From Tritrichomonas musculus (Eukaryota; Parabasalia; Tritrichomonadida; Tritrichomonadidae), in the NCBI GenBank assembly GCA_039105265.1, contig JAPFFF010000030.1, positions 1,302,001-1,366,000 of the forward strand: a stretch of DNA of 64,000 nt, written 5' to 3'. Of this stretch, positions 9,121-20,690 are shown piece by piece. A model generated the notes under the pieces. The model saw only the letters and a program-made list of their open reading frames with translations, searched no databases and was not told where the DNA came from. Each line of letters begins with the position of its first letter. The stretch's first letter is position 1. A program made the translations under genes and the position numbers.

Positions 9121-10113
9121 TTATGATTGTTGATCTAATTTAAGAAGTTGCTTCTTATATTTTTTGGCTGTGATAGGATCTAAATTTGGTGTTAAAGGCT
9201 CCAAAGTAGTTACTGTATAATCTAAATTTTCATCAATATGAACAACAGCTGCTTTATTATTATATAACATTCTATATTTAGGAGCAGAAAAAATAGTAAG
9301 AAAGGTCTTGTTTGGGAGGAAAGGAAATTCAGTTCCTTCCATAGCTACTTGATGGCCTCTACAAATCATCTTTAGATCGTTTTTTTTAATAAATTCTTCA
9401 AGTGGTTTTAATCCAAAACAAACTGACATTCCATTGTCTCCAACTCTCCATAATTCAATTTTTGGATCTGATTCTGCCCAGACTAAATCGGGAATAATTC
9501 CTTCAATATATTGATTTTTATCAAAAAAGGCGTCTTCACCAACTGGCTTTTGAATATCTTTAATTTGCTGGAGGTTTGTGAGATGAGGCGATATTCCTCC
9601 ATGCATGCATAATATTTTTTCATCTATTAATGCTGCAAATGAAAGGAAGCCAAAAACTGCATTGAATTGTTGCCAAATACCTGTACTTTGGTATTCTCTG
9701 AAAATTTCTGAAATAAATCCGTAATTACTATTAACACCTTCAAATTCATGGTTACCACGAAGAAGAAAAATATTTTGGGGATAAAGGATTTTGTAGCAAA
9801 ATAGAAGAATCATTGTTTCTACACTTCGAAAACCACGATCAACGTAATCTCCTAGAAATAGATAAGATGTTTTAGGTGGATAACCGCATTCATCAAAAAT
9901 TCTGAGTAAATCATGAAATTGGCCATGAATATCTCCAACAATTGTAATTGGTGGATGCAATTCTAAAAGCGCTGATTCGTTTGCTAACAGACTGTTAACA
10001 TTCTCCAGAACAAAATTTATTTGTTCTTTTGTAAGATGAGCAGATTCTGTTACATATTTGTTGCTAATTGAAAGAACTTGATCAATTATCTCTTTGATTG
10101 ATTGCTCTGTCAT
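9121..10113 (-). CDS. PP1/PP2A-type serine/threonine protein phosphatase
   Basis: Metal-dependent phosphatase that removes phosphate from Ser/Thr. The 330 residues match the size of a PP1 catalytic subunit. The metal-binding signatures are in order: GDIHGQ (residues 60-65), GDYVDRG (about 88), LLRGNHEFEGVN (about 117), HGGISP (about 170) and RGHQ (about 250). It is divergent from textbook PP1: the third region reads WAESDPK, and the C-terminal SAPKYRM replaces the usual SAPNYC, so toxin-binding and regulatory contacts may differ. No extra domains. No canonical initiator is seen directly upstream (only GCATT at about 15 nt). Trichomonads carry large expansions of such phosphatases, so the exact role is unknown. 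Confidence 0.93.
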   Translation of the reverse strand: MTEQSIKEIIDQVLSISNKYVTESAHLTKEQINFVLENVNSLLANESALLELHPPITIVGDIHGQFHDLLRIFDECGYPPKTSYLFLGDYVDRGFRSVETMILLFCYKILYPQNIFLLRGNHEFEGVNSNYGFISEIFREYQSTGIWQQFNAVFGFLSFAALIDEKILCMHGGISPHLTNLQQIKDIQKPVGEDAFFDKNQYIEGIIPDLVWAESDPKIELWRVGDNGMSVCFGLKPLEEFIKKNDLKMICRGHQVAMEGTEFPFLPNKTFLTIFSAPKYRMLYNNKAAVVHIDENLDYTVTTLEPLTPNLDPITAKKYKKQLLKLDQQS

Positions 10114-10550
10114 AAATTATAATGCTTTATTTTTTTAATTTTGAAAATTTTGAAAATTTAAAATTTCAATGTCTTGATTTTTTTTTCAAAATTATTAAAA
10201 TTGAAACAATTTCCTAGCCAAATAGGCATTACTAATTATAAACAAAGTTAATAATCAATTTTATTTACCATCTTTCTCAATTTTCATCATACTTATTAAA
10301 GCTTATTTTCCTTTCTCTTTATTAATTATAAATCAATACAATTATATTCATAAAAGAAAAAACTTATTTGGATTTTGCACATTAGCACATATCATTTTAT
10401 TGAACAACCAAATTCATCTTAAGCAACTAAAATTGCAGCCCGACTTTGACCATTTCCTGAATATGAATTTTAAGATGATCAAGTAAGAATATTTGTGTTG
10501 ATCAAACTTCCAAGTCACTTTTTATTGTTAATCTCTAAGGTGTTGAACCA

Positions 10551-11475
10551 CAATTTACATATGATTTTGCTTTTCCAAAAAGTTCAAAGCAAGATTAAAT
10601 TTATGAATTAGCTGAATCCCCATAAGAGAGAAAGATTGTGAAAAAGAGATGAATTAAAGGCACAATTCTACTACCTGGGCAACATAACACAGGCATACCA
10701 TATACGGTAGAAGGTAATACCAATGAAAATATCAATAATCGTGTAATTATAGCTCGCTTCTTTAACATATTTTTGATTATATTATTACTAATACCGATAT
10801 GCATAAATTTTCGCTCTCACTATCATATATTGAAATTTAAAATGAGAAAATCAGAGATTTGCTATCAGAATCCGACTTTGGCCAGCCATCAATCATTAAT
10901 AAATTAGAATAACTGCTTTTTAGTTCAAAAACCTTGCATCAAAGTAAGATACCTCGCTCGACCAATTAATTTCAATCAAACAGGAAGGCGACAACCGCCA
11001 TCTAATTCGCTATACGCAAATAAACATCATCTCCAACTTTACACACAAAATCCTAACCATAAAAATAGAAGGGATAACCGATAACCGACTCCCCAAATTG
11101 CAACTCAATTTCCTCAAAACTTGCCTCCTTTGAAAGAGCCTCAAAAGCTGGCTCCAACCTCCAGAGAATTGGAGAAAGCTCAAGAATTAATTACGGCCAG
11201 ATGATCTTTGAAAACCGCTTCACTTCTTTAGCTGAAAAAAGTGCCACCCACTTTTCATATCGAAACTACGCAATCGCGAAGATTCTGAAGGACTCTCTCG
11301 GAGGAAACAGGCGAGTTTTGGTGATTGCCACTCTGTACCCTAGTATCCACTTTTTCAATAAATTAATTCAAAACTTTACATCACTTCGAAAAAGTGAAAT
11401 GATATTGAATAAAGCCATTGAAATATCGTTGAAAAGTGATATTGAAATTTCAAAGATAAGTGAAAGTTTGTGAAA
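10551..11475 (+). pseudogene. decayed kinesin motor domain
   Basis: Kinesin landmarks appear in order on the plus strand but in several frames. From 10551, 'QFTYDFAFPKSSKQD' then 'IYELA' matches the segment before the ATP site. At about 10677, GQHNTGIPYTVEGN corresponds to the P-loop region GQTGSGKTYTMEG, with the key GK lost. It is followed by 'NRVIIARFFNIF'. At about 11118, LASFERASKAGSN corresponds to switch II (DLAGSERASKTG). At 11201-11350, 'FSYRNYAIAKILKDSLGGN' and 'VLVIATLYPS' match the end of the motor (YRDSKLTRLLQDSLGGNS...IATISP). At least three in-frame stops (after SSKQD, after ESP and after KKR) and at least two frame changes separate these pieces. It is an ordinary host pseudogene. 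Confidence 0.85.
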
Positions 11476-14400
11476 AAGAGAAGCTGATGTATTGAAAATG
11501 ATGCCACAAATAGAAAAGAAATGATGTTGAAAATAATGAATAATACAGTACAGTAAAAAAAATGGAAAATGATTCAAAAAATGGAAAATCGGACTTTGTG
11601 ATAAAAAAAAGATGAAACAAAAAATAAAAATTGAAAAGAAACTTTCAAAAAGTTAGATTATCCCTTTTTTTTATTCTCAAAAAAATTCAGAAAAAAATTT
11701 AATGAATATTTGGTAATATACTCAGAAAAGTGGAATTTTCCATTAAAAATAAAACCACAGCGGCTTCATTTTTTGAGATATTTTCAAAATTTGAAAATAA
11801 TTTCTTTATTGCTGATATGAGTTGAATCAATTATTATTAAGGACCTAATGTTGATGATGATGGAGAAAAAAAATATAATATTCATTTTGAGAATTTCATT
11901 TATTTATTTGGATTTATTTTAATAAATACTATTTTTATCGTATCTTATCATCATATCGCATGATACTATTAACTTTTAGAGATCAATTGCAATAAAATAC
12001 ATATCTTTTGTTTTTTTAATAAAATATACAATGATATATTATTCAATAATATATTATATCTTTAAATATAAATATTTATGATAATTGCTTATGACAAATT
12101 ATTTTTTTAATTAAAATAAATTAATTTTATATTTTTAGAAAAAAAGTTCGTTTTTTCGGGGAGGTTACACAAATATTCTGAGAATAAAACTTTTTTTCAA
12201 TTCCTATTAACGTATAAATCATTATAAATATTTTTGAATATATTTGCAAATAAAATACAAATGTTTGTTATTATGCTTGTTAAATATATATTATATTATG
12301 AAATTTATTTATTATCAAAGAGTTTGTAAATTATTAAATAAAATAATATTTCAAACTTTATTAAATTTGGATTATTCAAAATTTCTTGTAAAATAATAAA
12401 ATAACAATCATAATAAAAATAATAGATTCAACAAATTCTAATTTAAAAAATGTTTTTTTTTTTTTTCAATATTTTATTCATTTGATCATGCAATTAAAAT
12501 AAATTGGGTAATATATTTAGTACATATATAACATAAAAAATATGAAATATGTTACATATTTGTTTATATAAAAAAAATATATTTCTGAAGGATTAATCGT
12601 TTTTCAATGAAACTCACACAATTCTTTTTTTATCATATACAAATGTTTACACGTTTTTTTGAGTAATTCTATAGGTGTGCTAAAATTTTGTAAAGTGTCA
12701 AAATAAAGTACTCAAATCATTTTTTACGGTCAAATGCAACTATAATGATATATTATTAATATTTAATAGCATATATACTATTTTTTAAATAATAAATCTT
12801 GATTTACCATACATTTTTGAGATATTTTTAATTATTTTTAGACAATTTTTTAAATGCATTTTTGGTCGGAAATAGGATTTTTCTATGATTATTTTATCGC
12901 TGCTATTTATAAAAAGATAACTAAAAAACATGATGAAAGCCACTGAAGATGGCAAAGAATGCAAAGAATTTAAGAAAAAATAAGAATAATATGCCTAATA
13001 CATCATTTTTGATGAACTAGCAGAAAAAATCGAAGTTTATGAAAATTTTATGCAAAATATCAGATAAAAATATGATATTATCCATAAACATGCATATTAT
13101 GAATGATGATTATAATAAATATAAATAACATATACGATTTGAATTTCAAAAAGAAAATTATGAATTATGATATAATGCATAGGTCATAAAAGAAACCAAA
13201 ATGGAAGAATTTAATATATTTTTCCCCAATTTCCCCGAGTATGCTTATAATAAGTAAAAAATTATCCGCCAAATATTCAATTGAAACTTTCTAAGAATAA
13301 TTCAAATTTAAAATTTTGAATTAAAGTTTACATTCAAAAAATTATCGGATGAAAAATATATAATATCTTAAAAATGTATGGTAAAAATTATTTAAAAATT
13401 ATAAATATAAATATAATTAGAAATATAAAGGCTTATAATTAAAATTCATACCAATCCTCCGTAAAATTTAAATTTCTGACACTTTACAAAATTTTAGCAC
13501 ACCTATGTAATTCTCATAAAAATTCTGAGAATATAATTATTTTTCAATACATTATACTATTTTATAAATGAAATAAAATTAATATATCTTAATAAAATAA
13601 TAAACAATGGTTTTAAATATATCTTATTAATCATATTTAATATGTATAAATATGAAAAAATAAAAAAAAAACTAATAGATTTTAATTTAAAAATATTTTT
13701 TAAAGAATAATAAAACAAAAAAATTGATATTACTAATGTGTATGCATTTAATATTTGATAAAAATGATTTTTTAAAGCCAATTTATTCTTAAAATTCAAA
13801 ATATTTAGTATTAAGCAAAATGATCATCCCAATTTTTTTGATCTAGCATACTTACTGAAATAAAAATATTTCTCTTATGTATCAAAGACAAGATAAAGAA
13901 GTACTGTCAGAAGAGTTTTGATTTTTATTTTCAATCATATTATCTCCAAATATCTATGAATTTATTATTTGTAAAAGCAAAAATAATCAATCATACATTT
14001 TTTTCGAGACCAATACAATCTTGCTCAAGCCTAATTTTAATGTTTTAAAAAATGAATGATCTTGAAAAAAGCAACTTTTTACCTCCGATGAAAAAATGTA
14101 AACGGTTTGAGCGTTTTTTTTTTTTAAAAATACGTTTTTAGTTTTGTTACTTAGCTGTATGTAAATTATTCAAATGTTTTTTTTTTTTTTTTAAATTACA
14201 TTATTTGTTTGTCCTCCTCTTTACAAGGCTATGGCTATGAGTTTAAATTCATCGATGATTTCTGTTTTGGTTTTCATCATTTAGGTAAAAAAATCTTGGA
14301 TGAATACCACTTTTTTAAACATTCAATTTTCAGAGGAATCGTGTTATTTTTCCAATTGAAAAGTCAACAAAAAAATTTTCAACTATTCATTTTTTTCAAA

Positions 14401-14632
14401 ATAAAAAATTCAATTTTGAGTGCCATTGAATTTTCTGATAAAAAAATGATATTTTACATTATTTATTGGCAGCATGTTTTTAATCATTATTCCTATTATT
14501 TTTTGATCTATTTCAAAAGTAATACGATACAAATTTTTTTTTAAAAAAAGCATAAAATTTCTAGACATTTTCAAATTTTGAGAACCTTAATTTAAAGTTT
14601 TCTTGATTTGCTTTCCTCTATTCTTAGCATCA
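11476..14632. other. gene-poor AT-rich stretch around MITE B
   Basis: Apart from MITE B (12671-13506) I see no supported gene here. Open frames such as 13557-13799 (minus) and 14209-14544 (plus, no ATG start) lack initiators and recognisable motifs. The 11590-11700 stretch repeats short motifs related to AATCGGACTTTG, which also occurs near 10440, 10865 and in the foldback at 42042. Confidence 0.5.
12671..13506. mobile_element. MITE B: 836-bp inverted-repeat element with 8-bp target duplication
   Basis: A perfect 30-bp terminal inverted repeat begins ATAGGTGTGCTAAAATTTTG (12671-12700) and ends at 13477-13506. Identical flanking 8-mers GTAATTCT lie at 12663-12670 and 13507-13514. Further inside, a second inverted pair (12804-12826 and 13363-13384, around TACCATACATTTTT) shows that the element is partly foldback. 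There is no coding capacity. Perfect TIRs and an exact duplication suggest a fairly recent insertion, mobilised in trans by a transposase elsewhere. Confidence 0.9.
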
Positions 14633-15235
14633 ATGTCAGACCTCAATCGCACCAATAACGAAGAAAATGATTTCTTTTCCGAATTCTTTGAAAACGACAA
14701 TATTTTACCAGACAATGTTGCAACAGATGATCATATAGTTTTTACAATTGAAAAAACCAACGATAAACTTCAAATATCTGAAAAAAATTCTTTATCACCA
14801 CCACAAAAAAAGGAGGAGGACCCAAAGCCCAAAGAAACAGAAAAAATTGGAGCACAAAATATATTATTAAATAATTTTTCAAATACATACGTTCAATATA
14901 TTAAAAATAAAATGATGGCTTCGTATTATGAACAAATATACATTAAAGAATTCGAAAAATATTTAAATGTAAAAATTAATTTTGATAAAAATCTAAAGGT
15001 TCCCAAAAATATATTAATCTATCTTTATGAAAAATTTAGAGATAGTGAAATGTATTCCGATTGGCCTCCAATTAAGTCAACATGTCAAAGAAAAAGGAAA
15101 TCTTTACTAGCAAAAATATTTTTAAAAAAAGATGCTATAGTCTATGAATTAGAGAAAAGACCTCATATATTCTTGAAACCAGTGCTTGAATATATAGATG
15201 AAAAGGAGAGAATAAAAAGAAATAGATATCAATAA
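14633..15235 (+). CDS. small acidic protein of unknown function (family member 1)
   Basis: I do not recognise this 200-residue protein. The start at 14633 (MSDLNRTNNEEND) is the first ATG; the frame is open upstream but has no ATG there. The N-terminal half is acidic and Asn-rich with FFSEFFENDN and a Pro/Lys/Glu patch (about residues 60-75). The C-terminal half is basic and helical (about 100-195). The pattern KVPKNILIYLYEKF, then W, then QRKRKSLLAKI and an ELEKRPH segment aligns distantly with the protein at 17813-18328 (KLSKKVIAFIYNLM...RSRKNLINRI...ILEELHR), and both N-termini share an EFF..DN motif. No signal peptide or membrane segment. Only a weak initiator-like TCAAT overlaps the start. 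A DNA-binding role would fit the layout but is speculation. Confidence 0.6.
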   Translation: MSDLNRTNNEENDFFSEFFENDNILPDNVATDDHIVFTIEKTNDKLQISEKNSLSPPQKKEEDPKPKETEKIGAQNILLNNFSNTYVQYIKNKMMASYYEQIYIKEFEKYLNVKINFDKNLKVPKNILIYLYEKFRDSEMYSDWPPIKSTCQRKRKSLLAKIFLKKDAIVYELEKRPHIFLKPVLEYIDEKERIKRNRYQ

Positions 15236-15238
15236 TTA

Positions 15239-17788
15239 TTCAATAAAATAAAGAATATGGTAAAAAGTGTCGATAAAGAATTTCGTTGTCAACACTGGAA
15301 ATGTGATTATGCTAATGACAATTAAAAATATAAAATTAAAATAACTTTTTAAATTCATTATTTCTATATATTTAAGAGTTGACTTACAAAATACTTTGCC
15401 CGCCAATTTTTTACTTACAAAAAAATATTCCAAATTGCCACTTCTGGGAAAATTATGGGAAATTTTAATTTGGCAAAAACTTAGAAGATAATAAGCTATA
15501 CCTATACATTATTTTTTGATCAAGAAATCAGCAACAAAGTTTGTTCTTTATATTGAGATTCCATATATAATACAATCTTGATTTTTTTATTTCCAAAAGA
15601 TTCAGTAATTGTTACATCTTTCAATATTATTAAAATTGGTTGAGAATTAGCATGCCTTACTTATTCTAAATAAGAATATTTATTTATTATTTTTTAAATA
15701 AAAATTTGAGAGACTTTTTTTGAACAATTTTCTGAAAGCACATATAATTTTTTCAAAAGAAAATTCAATTTTAAATGTAATAAAAAATTTTGTAAAGAGT
15801 ACAAAAAAAGTCTACCTTAATTTTAATCGGCAATGAAATAGAAAAAGTTAAAAACCATCATTTTTTCAATGAAATATACTTTGAAAAAGTTGACGTTTTC
15901 CTGACTATTTAACTATAATTTACATTTTTAATTTGATCAGCAATGGATCTTTTTCTCAGATCTGGTTCTTAAATTTGGCTTTGTAATATCAACATCAACA
16001 ATCAACCTTTTTTTCTTTTTATTCAATTTTTGCTCAATATTTGAAAAAATAAGAAGAAAATGACGAATAACATTTACTGATACTATTCATGCAACAAAGG
16101 CATCTTTTTATCTTACAAAATTTGAATCATTCCATCTCTTTATTGTAAGTCTGGGCTAAAATTATAAAATAGAAAACGTACAAGGAGCTTTAAGCTGTAG
16201 AACATAGCTTTTTAATGATAAGTTTAGTAAGCACTAACATAATTTAGTATTATTATGATGTTTATAGTCATCAAAATTGAAATATTGACAATTTATTTTG
16301 ATTTGAAACAAAATTCGTCTATAAAAAGAAAATATATTCAACAAAACCATAATATCACTATAATTAACCGCATTTTTTGTTATTAGATTCATTGTTATCA
16401 AAAAAAAAATAATTAACTTCATTTAAATCTATAAATCGATAATCACATACAGAGTTTTAATTTTTAATAAAGTACTTGGAAGACTTTCTCACATCAATTT
16501 CTCAGATACCTTTATAAATTTCCATAGATATTGAATTAGATCATTAATAAAAGTGAATTTTCTTTGAAATATTTTACTTTTTGCATAAACAAAGACTTTT
16601 CGTTAGGATTATTAATAATTATCCACCTTTAATAGACTTTTCGTTAGGATTATTAATAATTATCAACCTTTATACAACTTTTTTCACTTTTTCATAAGCT
16701 AGAAAAATAAACTCTTTTCAATTGCTTTTAAAAAGTTTGACCATGTTATCAAATTTCATTTAATTATGATATAAGAACTTTACTATAAAAACTACAAATT
16801 TTTTTTAGACCACTGCTCCAAATATTAATGCTCATTGAAATCCTGGACACATATTTCATGTGAAATTATGAGTTTTTTCAAATGGATTTATCCAATAAAT
16901 ATATTATAAATATATTATCAAAAATATTGTTGAAGAGTTTTTTTATTAAATTCAGAGCGTTTTTTTTATTTTAGCCAAGCAAAATTGTAATATCTGTAAA
17001 AAAATTATTTAATTGATGAAATGTGAGCAAACTTTTGGTAGTTTTTTGGCAATAATAAGGAGAATTTTAGAAATGATGATGTTTCTGAATTCACTATTTA
17101 GATTACTGATTATTCTGAAATGATTATCATTTTTTAGAATAACAACGAATTAATTCTCATCAACATTTAGATCAAAAATAAATTTAAATGCATTGTTGGC
17201 CTGAGAAAAGATTTGGTAATAAAAAAAAATAATGTTGAGATTAACAATTGATTTCTTTGTTTTAATATAAAATAGATCGTTTCGAAGGCTTTAAGGTTTT
17301 GATTGATATTCACAGGATAGTTATAAGATTGATATAAGACTATTTATTAGAACAATAAATTTTGATTTTATTCTTTACAAAAAGTTCGAATTGCTTTCAA
17401 AATAATAAGTTTTAGATCGAGAGTCTAATTTCCTTTAAAAAGAAATGTAAATTGCAATAGTAAGAAATTAAAAATAACATATCCACTTCTTCTTATTTTA
17501 TAGGCCTATTTGAAATAAATGCTATTTGGTGGCATGGATGGTGTTTCTATACATCATATGATTAAAAAAATTTTTTTACATGAAATCAAATACATTTTAA
17601 TACTATATATAAAGAAAACACGAATTTTGTCTTTAAAATATAAAGATATATGAGCATAATTCAAACTTTTAAAAAATACTATTCAAAAAATTAAAATTTT
17701 AATTCAAATCCCTCAATTTTTTTTCTGTGACATTTTGAATTAAATTTTTTTAAAATATTGAGAAGATAAATCGTTTATTATCCAAGAA
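15239..17788. other. intergenic, AT-rich, no gene seen
   Basis: About 2.5 kb between the two related small genes. It contains a two-copy 41-bp tandem repeat at 16593-16674 and no ORF with supporting motifs. The 16234-16422 minus-strand ORF looks like chance. Confidence 0.5.
16593..16674. repeat. 41-bp tandem repeat, two copies
   Basis: AGACTTTTCGTTAGGATTAT followed by TAATAATTATC occurs at 16593 and again at 16634, with one or two differences. Confidence 0.8.
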
Positions 17789-17795
17789 TCATTTT
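17789..17795 (+). promoter_or_regulatory. initiator of small acidic protein gene 2
   Basis: TCATTTT gives a predicted +1 at 17791, 22 nt before the ATG at 17813. Confidence 0.6.
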
Positions 17796-17812
17796 TTTTT
17801 TTTTCAAAAAAA

Positions 17813-18328
17813 ATGGAAGAAAGCAATCAATGCACTTATTATAATCAATCTGAAGAAGAAATTTCCTCATATGCTGATCCCTGTGAATCATATTTTTATG
17901 AATTTTTTCACTTTGATAATCCAACAATTGACATATATCGATTTGAAAATGAAAGACAAATTACTCAAGAAAATGAATTTTCTCATAAGGAAAATCCTAT
18001 GCCAACTAGGAGCTTGATAGAAGAATTAAATATTATTTTCAATGGAAATAAAACAGTTAAATTATCCAAAAAGGTTATTGCATTTATCTATAATTTGATG
18101 AAAAGAAATCTAAAAAATAAAAAATGGGAAGATATTACATCACATGATATGAGGAGCAGAAAAAATTTGATAAATAGGATTTCACAATATAAAACAGAAA
18201 TTTTAGAAGAACTACACCGAAACTTAGATAATTATATTATATTAACTCATATTTTCATTAAAAAAGAAAAAGAAGAATTAAGAGAATTAAAGAATCAGAA
18301 GATGTTAAAACAATTCATTAATAAATAA
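17813..18328 (+). CDS. small acidic protein of unknown function (family member 2)
   Basis: 171 residues, not recognised. The N-terminus is acidic (MEESNQCTYYNQSEEE) with YFYEFFHFDN, and the C-terminal two thirds is a Lys-rich helical region. It aligns with the C-terminal half of the protein at 14633-15235 (Lys-rich strand, hydrophobic helix, conserved Trp, RSRK/QRKRK basic helix, LEE/ELE helix, then charged tail), so the two form a divergent local family about 2.6 kb apart on the same strand. A clear initiator gives a 22-nt leader and the stop sits in TAAA, both supporting a real gene. No membrane segment. It could be a small lineage-specific regulatory protein, but no function can be assigned. 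Confidence 0.65.
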   Translation: MEESNQCTYYNQSEEEISSYADPCESYFYEFFHFDNPTIDIYRFENERQITQENEFSHKENPMPTRSLIEELNIIFNGNKTVKLSKKVIAFIYNLMKRNLKNKKWEDITSHDMRSRKNLINRISQYKTEILEELHRNLDNYIILTHIFIKKEKEELRELKNQKMLKQFINK

Positions 18329-18655
18329 ATAAAAATCTATTTTATCGATATTTGAAATTTTATTGATATTATCCAAAAACTTTTTCATTTTTTTACATCT
18401 TTAATTAATGATCACCATGAAAGATAAATTAAACATCCAAACAAAACTTATGACTAATTATATACAAAAAATAATTGTCTAAACATTTCCATCATTTATA
18501 TTTTTTATTTCAAAATTTTCAAATGAAATATCTTGGACCACCTGAAAATTTTGAATTAACTCATTGAAAAAGATATAAAAAAACAAATAAAATTTTCAAA
18601 GAATTTTTTTCAATATTCTTTCAAATCACCAACACATTCAAATTCATTCAAAATT

Positions 18656-18949
18656 ATGACAATTGAATTTTTCAATACTTTTTATTTTACTTTTGAAAAC
18701 GATCTAGCTGTTAAAATTATAAACCTGCTAATATCAATCTTTTTACTTATGCCATTTAAAAGCTTCTTTTCATATTGTAAGCATTATAATGTGCTGTTTA
18801 ATTTTATGGTTGACAATGGCATCCTTTTGATTTTACGGTTAAATTTTTGCCAAAATCTTGTTTTTATAGTGATTTGGTTATTTTCGTTAACAATTCCCTT
18901 AATTTTTACTTGTAATAATGAAAATATCATTTTATTATTATTAGTTTAA
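18656..18949 (+). CDS. small hydrophobic protein, hypothetical
   Basis: 97 codons starting at a real ATG, with an initiator-like TCATT (18644-18648) 10 nt upstream of it and TAAA at the stop. The product is dominated by hydrophobic segments (about residues 20-35, 60-75 and 80-97) and would be a two- or three-helix membrane protein. No homologue is recognised. AT-rich DNA yields Phe/Leu/Ile-rich chance ORFs, so this call rests mainly on the promoter and stop context. Confidence 0.35.
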   Translation: MTIEFFNTFYFTFENDLAVKIINLLISIFLLMPFKSFFSYCKHYNVLFNFMVDNGILLILRLNFCQNLVFIVIWLFSLTIPLIFTCNNENIILLLLV

Positions 18950-19766
18950 ATGATATTTGAGAAAACTAATAAAATATACATACTAATATATTTGGGATAG
19001 ATTTTTTAAATTCAAAATTTAATGAAATTCTATGTAAATATATTTTTATCTAATGCACATAAAAATATACTATGAAAATTTCATGTTAGTTAATTTAGAA
19101 TATTCATATTTAAAAGCATTTTTGATGGAACAATGATAATTTATATAATTATGGCTAAAATATTATTTTATAAATTCAAATAAAGTACATTATATTGATG
19201 ATGGGTAAATTTTTAAAAAACAATATTTGAATATTTATAAATAAAATGTTTCAAACAAATTTCAATAATGGTAGATCAAAATAAATTCAATTAATTTATG
19301 AAAAAATGTTGGATTATCTCTATTAATAATTTTAAAGCAATCAAATAAATAATTCAAATATCATATAAAATTACTTCCAAAATAATATTATGATACTTAA
19401 AAGTTAAAGGAGCTTTTTTTTTGTTTTTTTTTTATGAATCTTTTTTTCATGAAAAAGAAGCTTTATAAACCTAATAGTTATAATATGAAATAATGTTTTA
19501 TTATAAATAATAACAAAAAATCATTACATTATAGCTCAAACAAAAGATATAACTATTGATTTTTATTAGGAATAAAAAAAAACGTTAAAAAATCCAGAAA
19601 GATAGGCATTTATTTTATTATTGTTTTTAATTAAAAATTCATATAAAAAACATCAAAAAATTTACAATATGATATATCATTCAAAAAGAGTGTTTTAAAA
19701 TTTTCAAGTCCATTCAAAATTAAGAAAAATATCTCTCTCATCTTTTTTCTATTAAAAATGGTGGAT
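18950..19766. other. intergenic, AT-rich
   Basis: No gene or notable repeat seen. The minus-strand ORF 19631-19861 overlaps the Myb promoter and start and is probably chance. Confidence 0.5.
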
Positions 19767-19772
19767 TCATTT
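19767..19772 (+). promoter_or_regulatory. initiator of the Myb gene (decides the start)
   Basis: TCATTT with +1 at 19769 lies downstream of the first in-frame ATG (19758) and 28 nt upstream of the second (19797). This argues that translation begins at 19797. Confidence 0.55.
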
Positions 19773-19796
19773 TTTTTTTTAAAAAACTTCCAAAAA

Positions 19797-20687
19797 ATGA
19801 ATATCTCTTGTATTAATAATTCTTTAGCAGAAACAGATAATTTAAAAACATCAATGATCAAACCTGAAGAAATAAAATCATTGCAACAAACAAATATTAT
19901 CTCACATACTCAAATATCAAATGAAATGACATGCAATTATGTTTCTAATTATGTTATTAATAATAAAATCAAACAGAAATACTATACCTTACCATTACTG
20001 AAGAGAGTTGATCAGATCACATCATGTAAAGAGAAAAAAGACGAAGATGTCAACAAAATTACCAACAATCAGTCAAATCAAAGTTCTAACTCTAATCAAA
20101 AATGTGATTCACCCTCAGAAAAAAAATCACATAAAAGAACACGAGTACCTTTTACATCGGAGGAAGATGAAAAAATTAAAATTTTAGTGAAACAATATGG
20201 AACTCATCAATGGTCAATCATTTCCTCTTTCTTACCAGGAAGATCACCAAAACAAGTAAGAGATCGTTATTCAAACTATCTTGTTCCAGGCTATTTTCAA
20301 GGAGAGTGGAAAAATGAAGAAGATTTGCTATTAAGAAAGTTGTACAATCAATATGGGCCCAAATGGTCATATATTCAGCAGTATTTTCCAAGGAGGAGCA
20401 AAAACTCAATTAAAAACAGATGGAATTATTTCCTCTGCAGACAAACATTCAATTCTACAGATGGAGAAAATGATCAATTAAAGAAAGATAAGATTAAATT
20501 TGTAAGTGTTAAAAGTGATATCGAATCTTTTTCTTTGATTACTAAGAACGAGGATGCTTTGCTTTCCAATTCTTTGCAAAAATGTTTTGATATAAATGAA
20601 CCAGAGCAGAATTTTAACGTTTTAGATTTTATTGATCAAGAAAATGACTTTTTAAAAGATTTGGATAATTGGAACATCGGCATTTAA
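19797..20687 (+). CDS. R2R3 Myb-like DNA-binding protein
   Basis: Probable sequence-specific transcription factor; trichomonad Myb proteins of this kind act on promoters near the initiator. Two Myb repeats lie in the centre. R2 is VPFTSEEDEKI...YGTHQWSIISSFLPGRSPKQVRDRYSNYL. R3 is GEWKNEEDLLL...YGPKWSYIQQYFPRRSKNSIKNRWNYFL. The spaced tryptophans and the recognition helices (PKQVRDRYSN, SIKNRWNY) are intact. The N-terminal 100 residues are Asn/Ser-rich, and the C-terminus is acidic (about residues 255-296), a possible activation region. An upstream ATG at 19758 lies before the initiator (TCATT, 19767-19771), so I chose the in-frame ATG at 19797, giving 296 residues. The stop is TAAA. Confidence 0.92.
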   Translation: MNISCINNSLAETDNLKTSMIKPEEIKSLQQTNIISHTQISNEMTCNYVSNYVINNKIKQKYYTLPLLKRVDQITSCKEKKDEDVNKITNNQSNQSSNSNQKCDSPSEKKSHKRTRVPFTSEEDEKIKILVKQYGTHQWSIISSFLPGRSPKQVRDRYSNYLVPGYFQGEWKNEEDLLLRKLYNQYGPKWSYIQQYFPRRSKNSIKNRWNYFLCRQTFNSTDGENDQLKKDKIKFVSVKSDIESFSLITKNEDALLSNSLQKCFDINEPEQNFNVLDFIDQENDFLKDLDNWNIGI

Positions 20688-20690
20688 ATA

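Noticed and set aside
13557-13799. Minus-strand hydrophobic ORF right of MITE B
   Set aside because: Low-complexity AT-rich translation with no supporting signals.
14209-14544. Plus-strand open frame of 111 codons
   Set aside because: No ATG at its start, no initiator, and the composition is Phe/Ile/Lys-driven; treated as chance.
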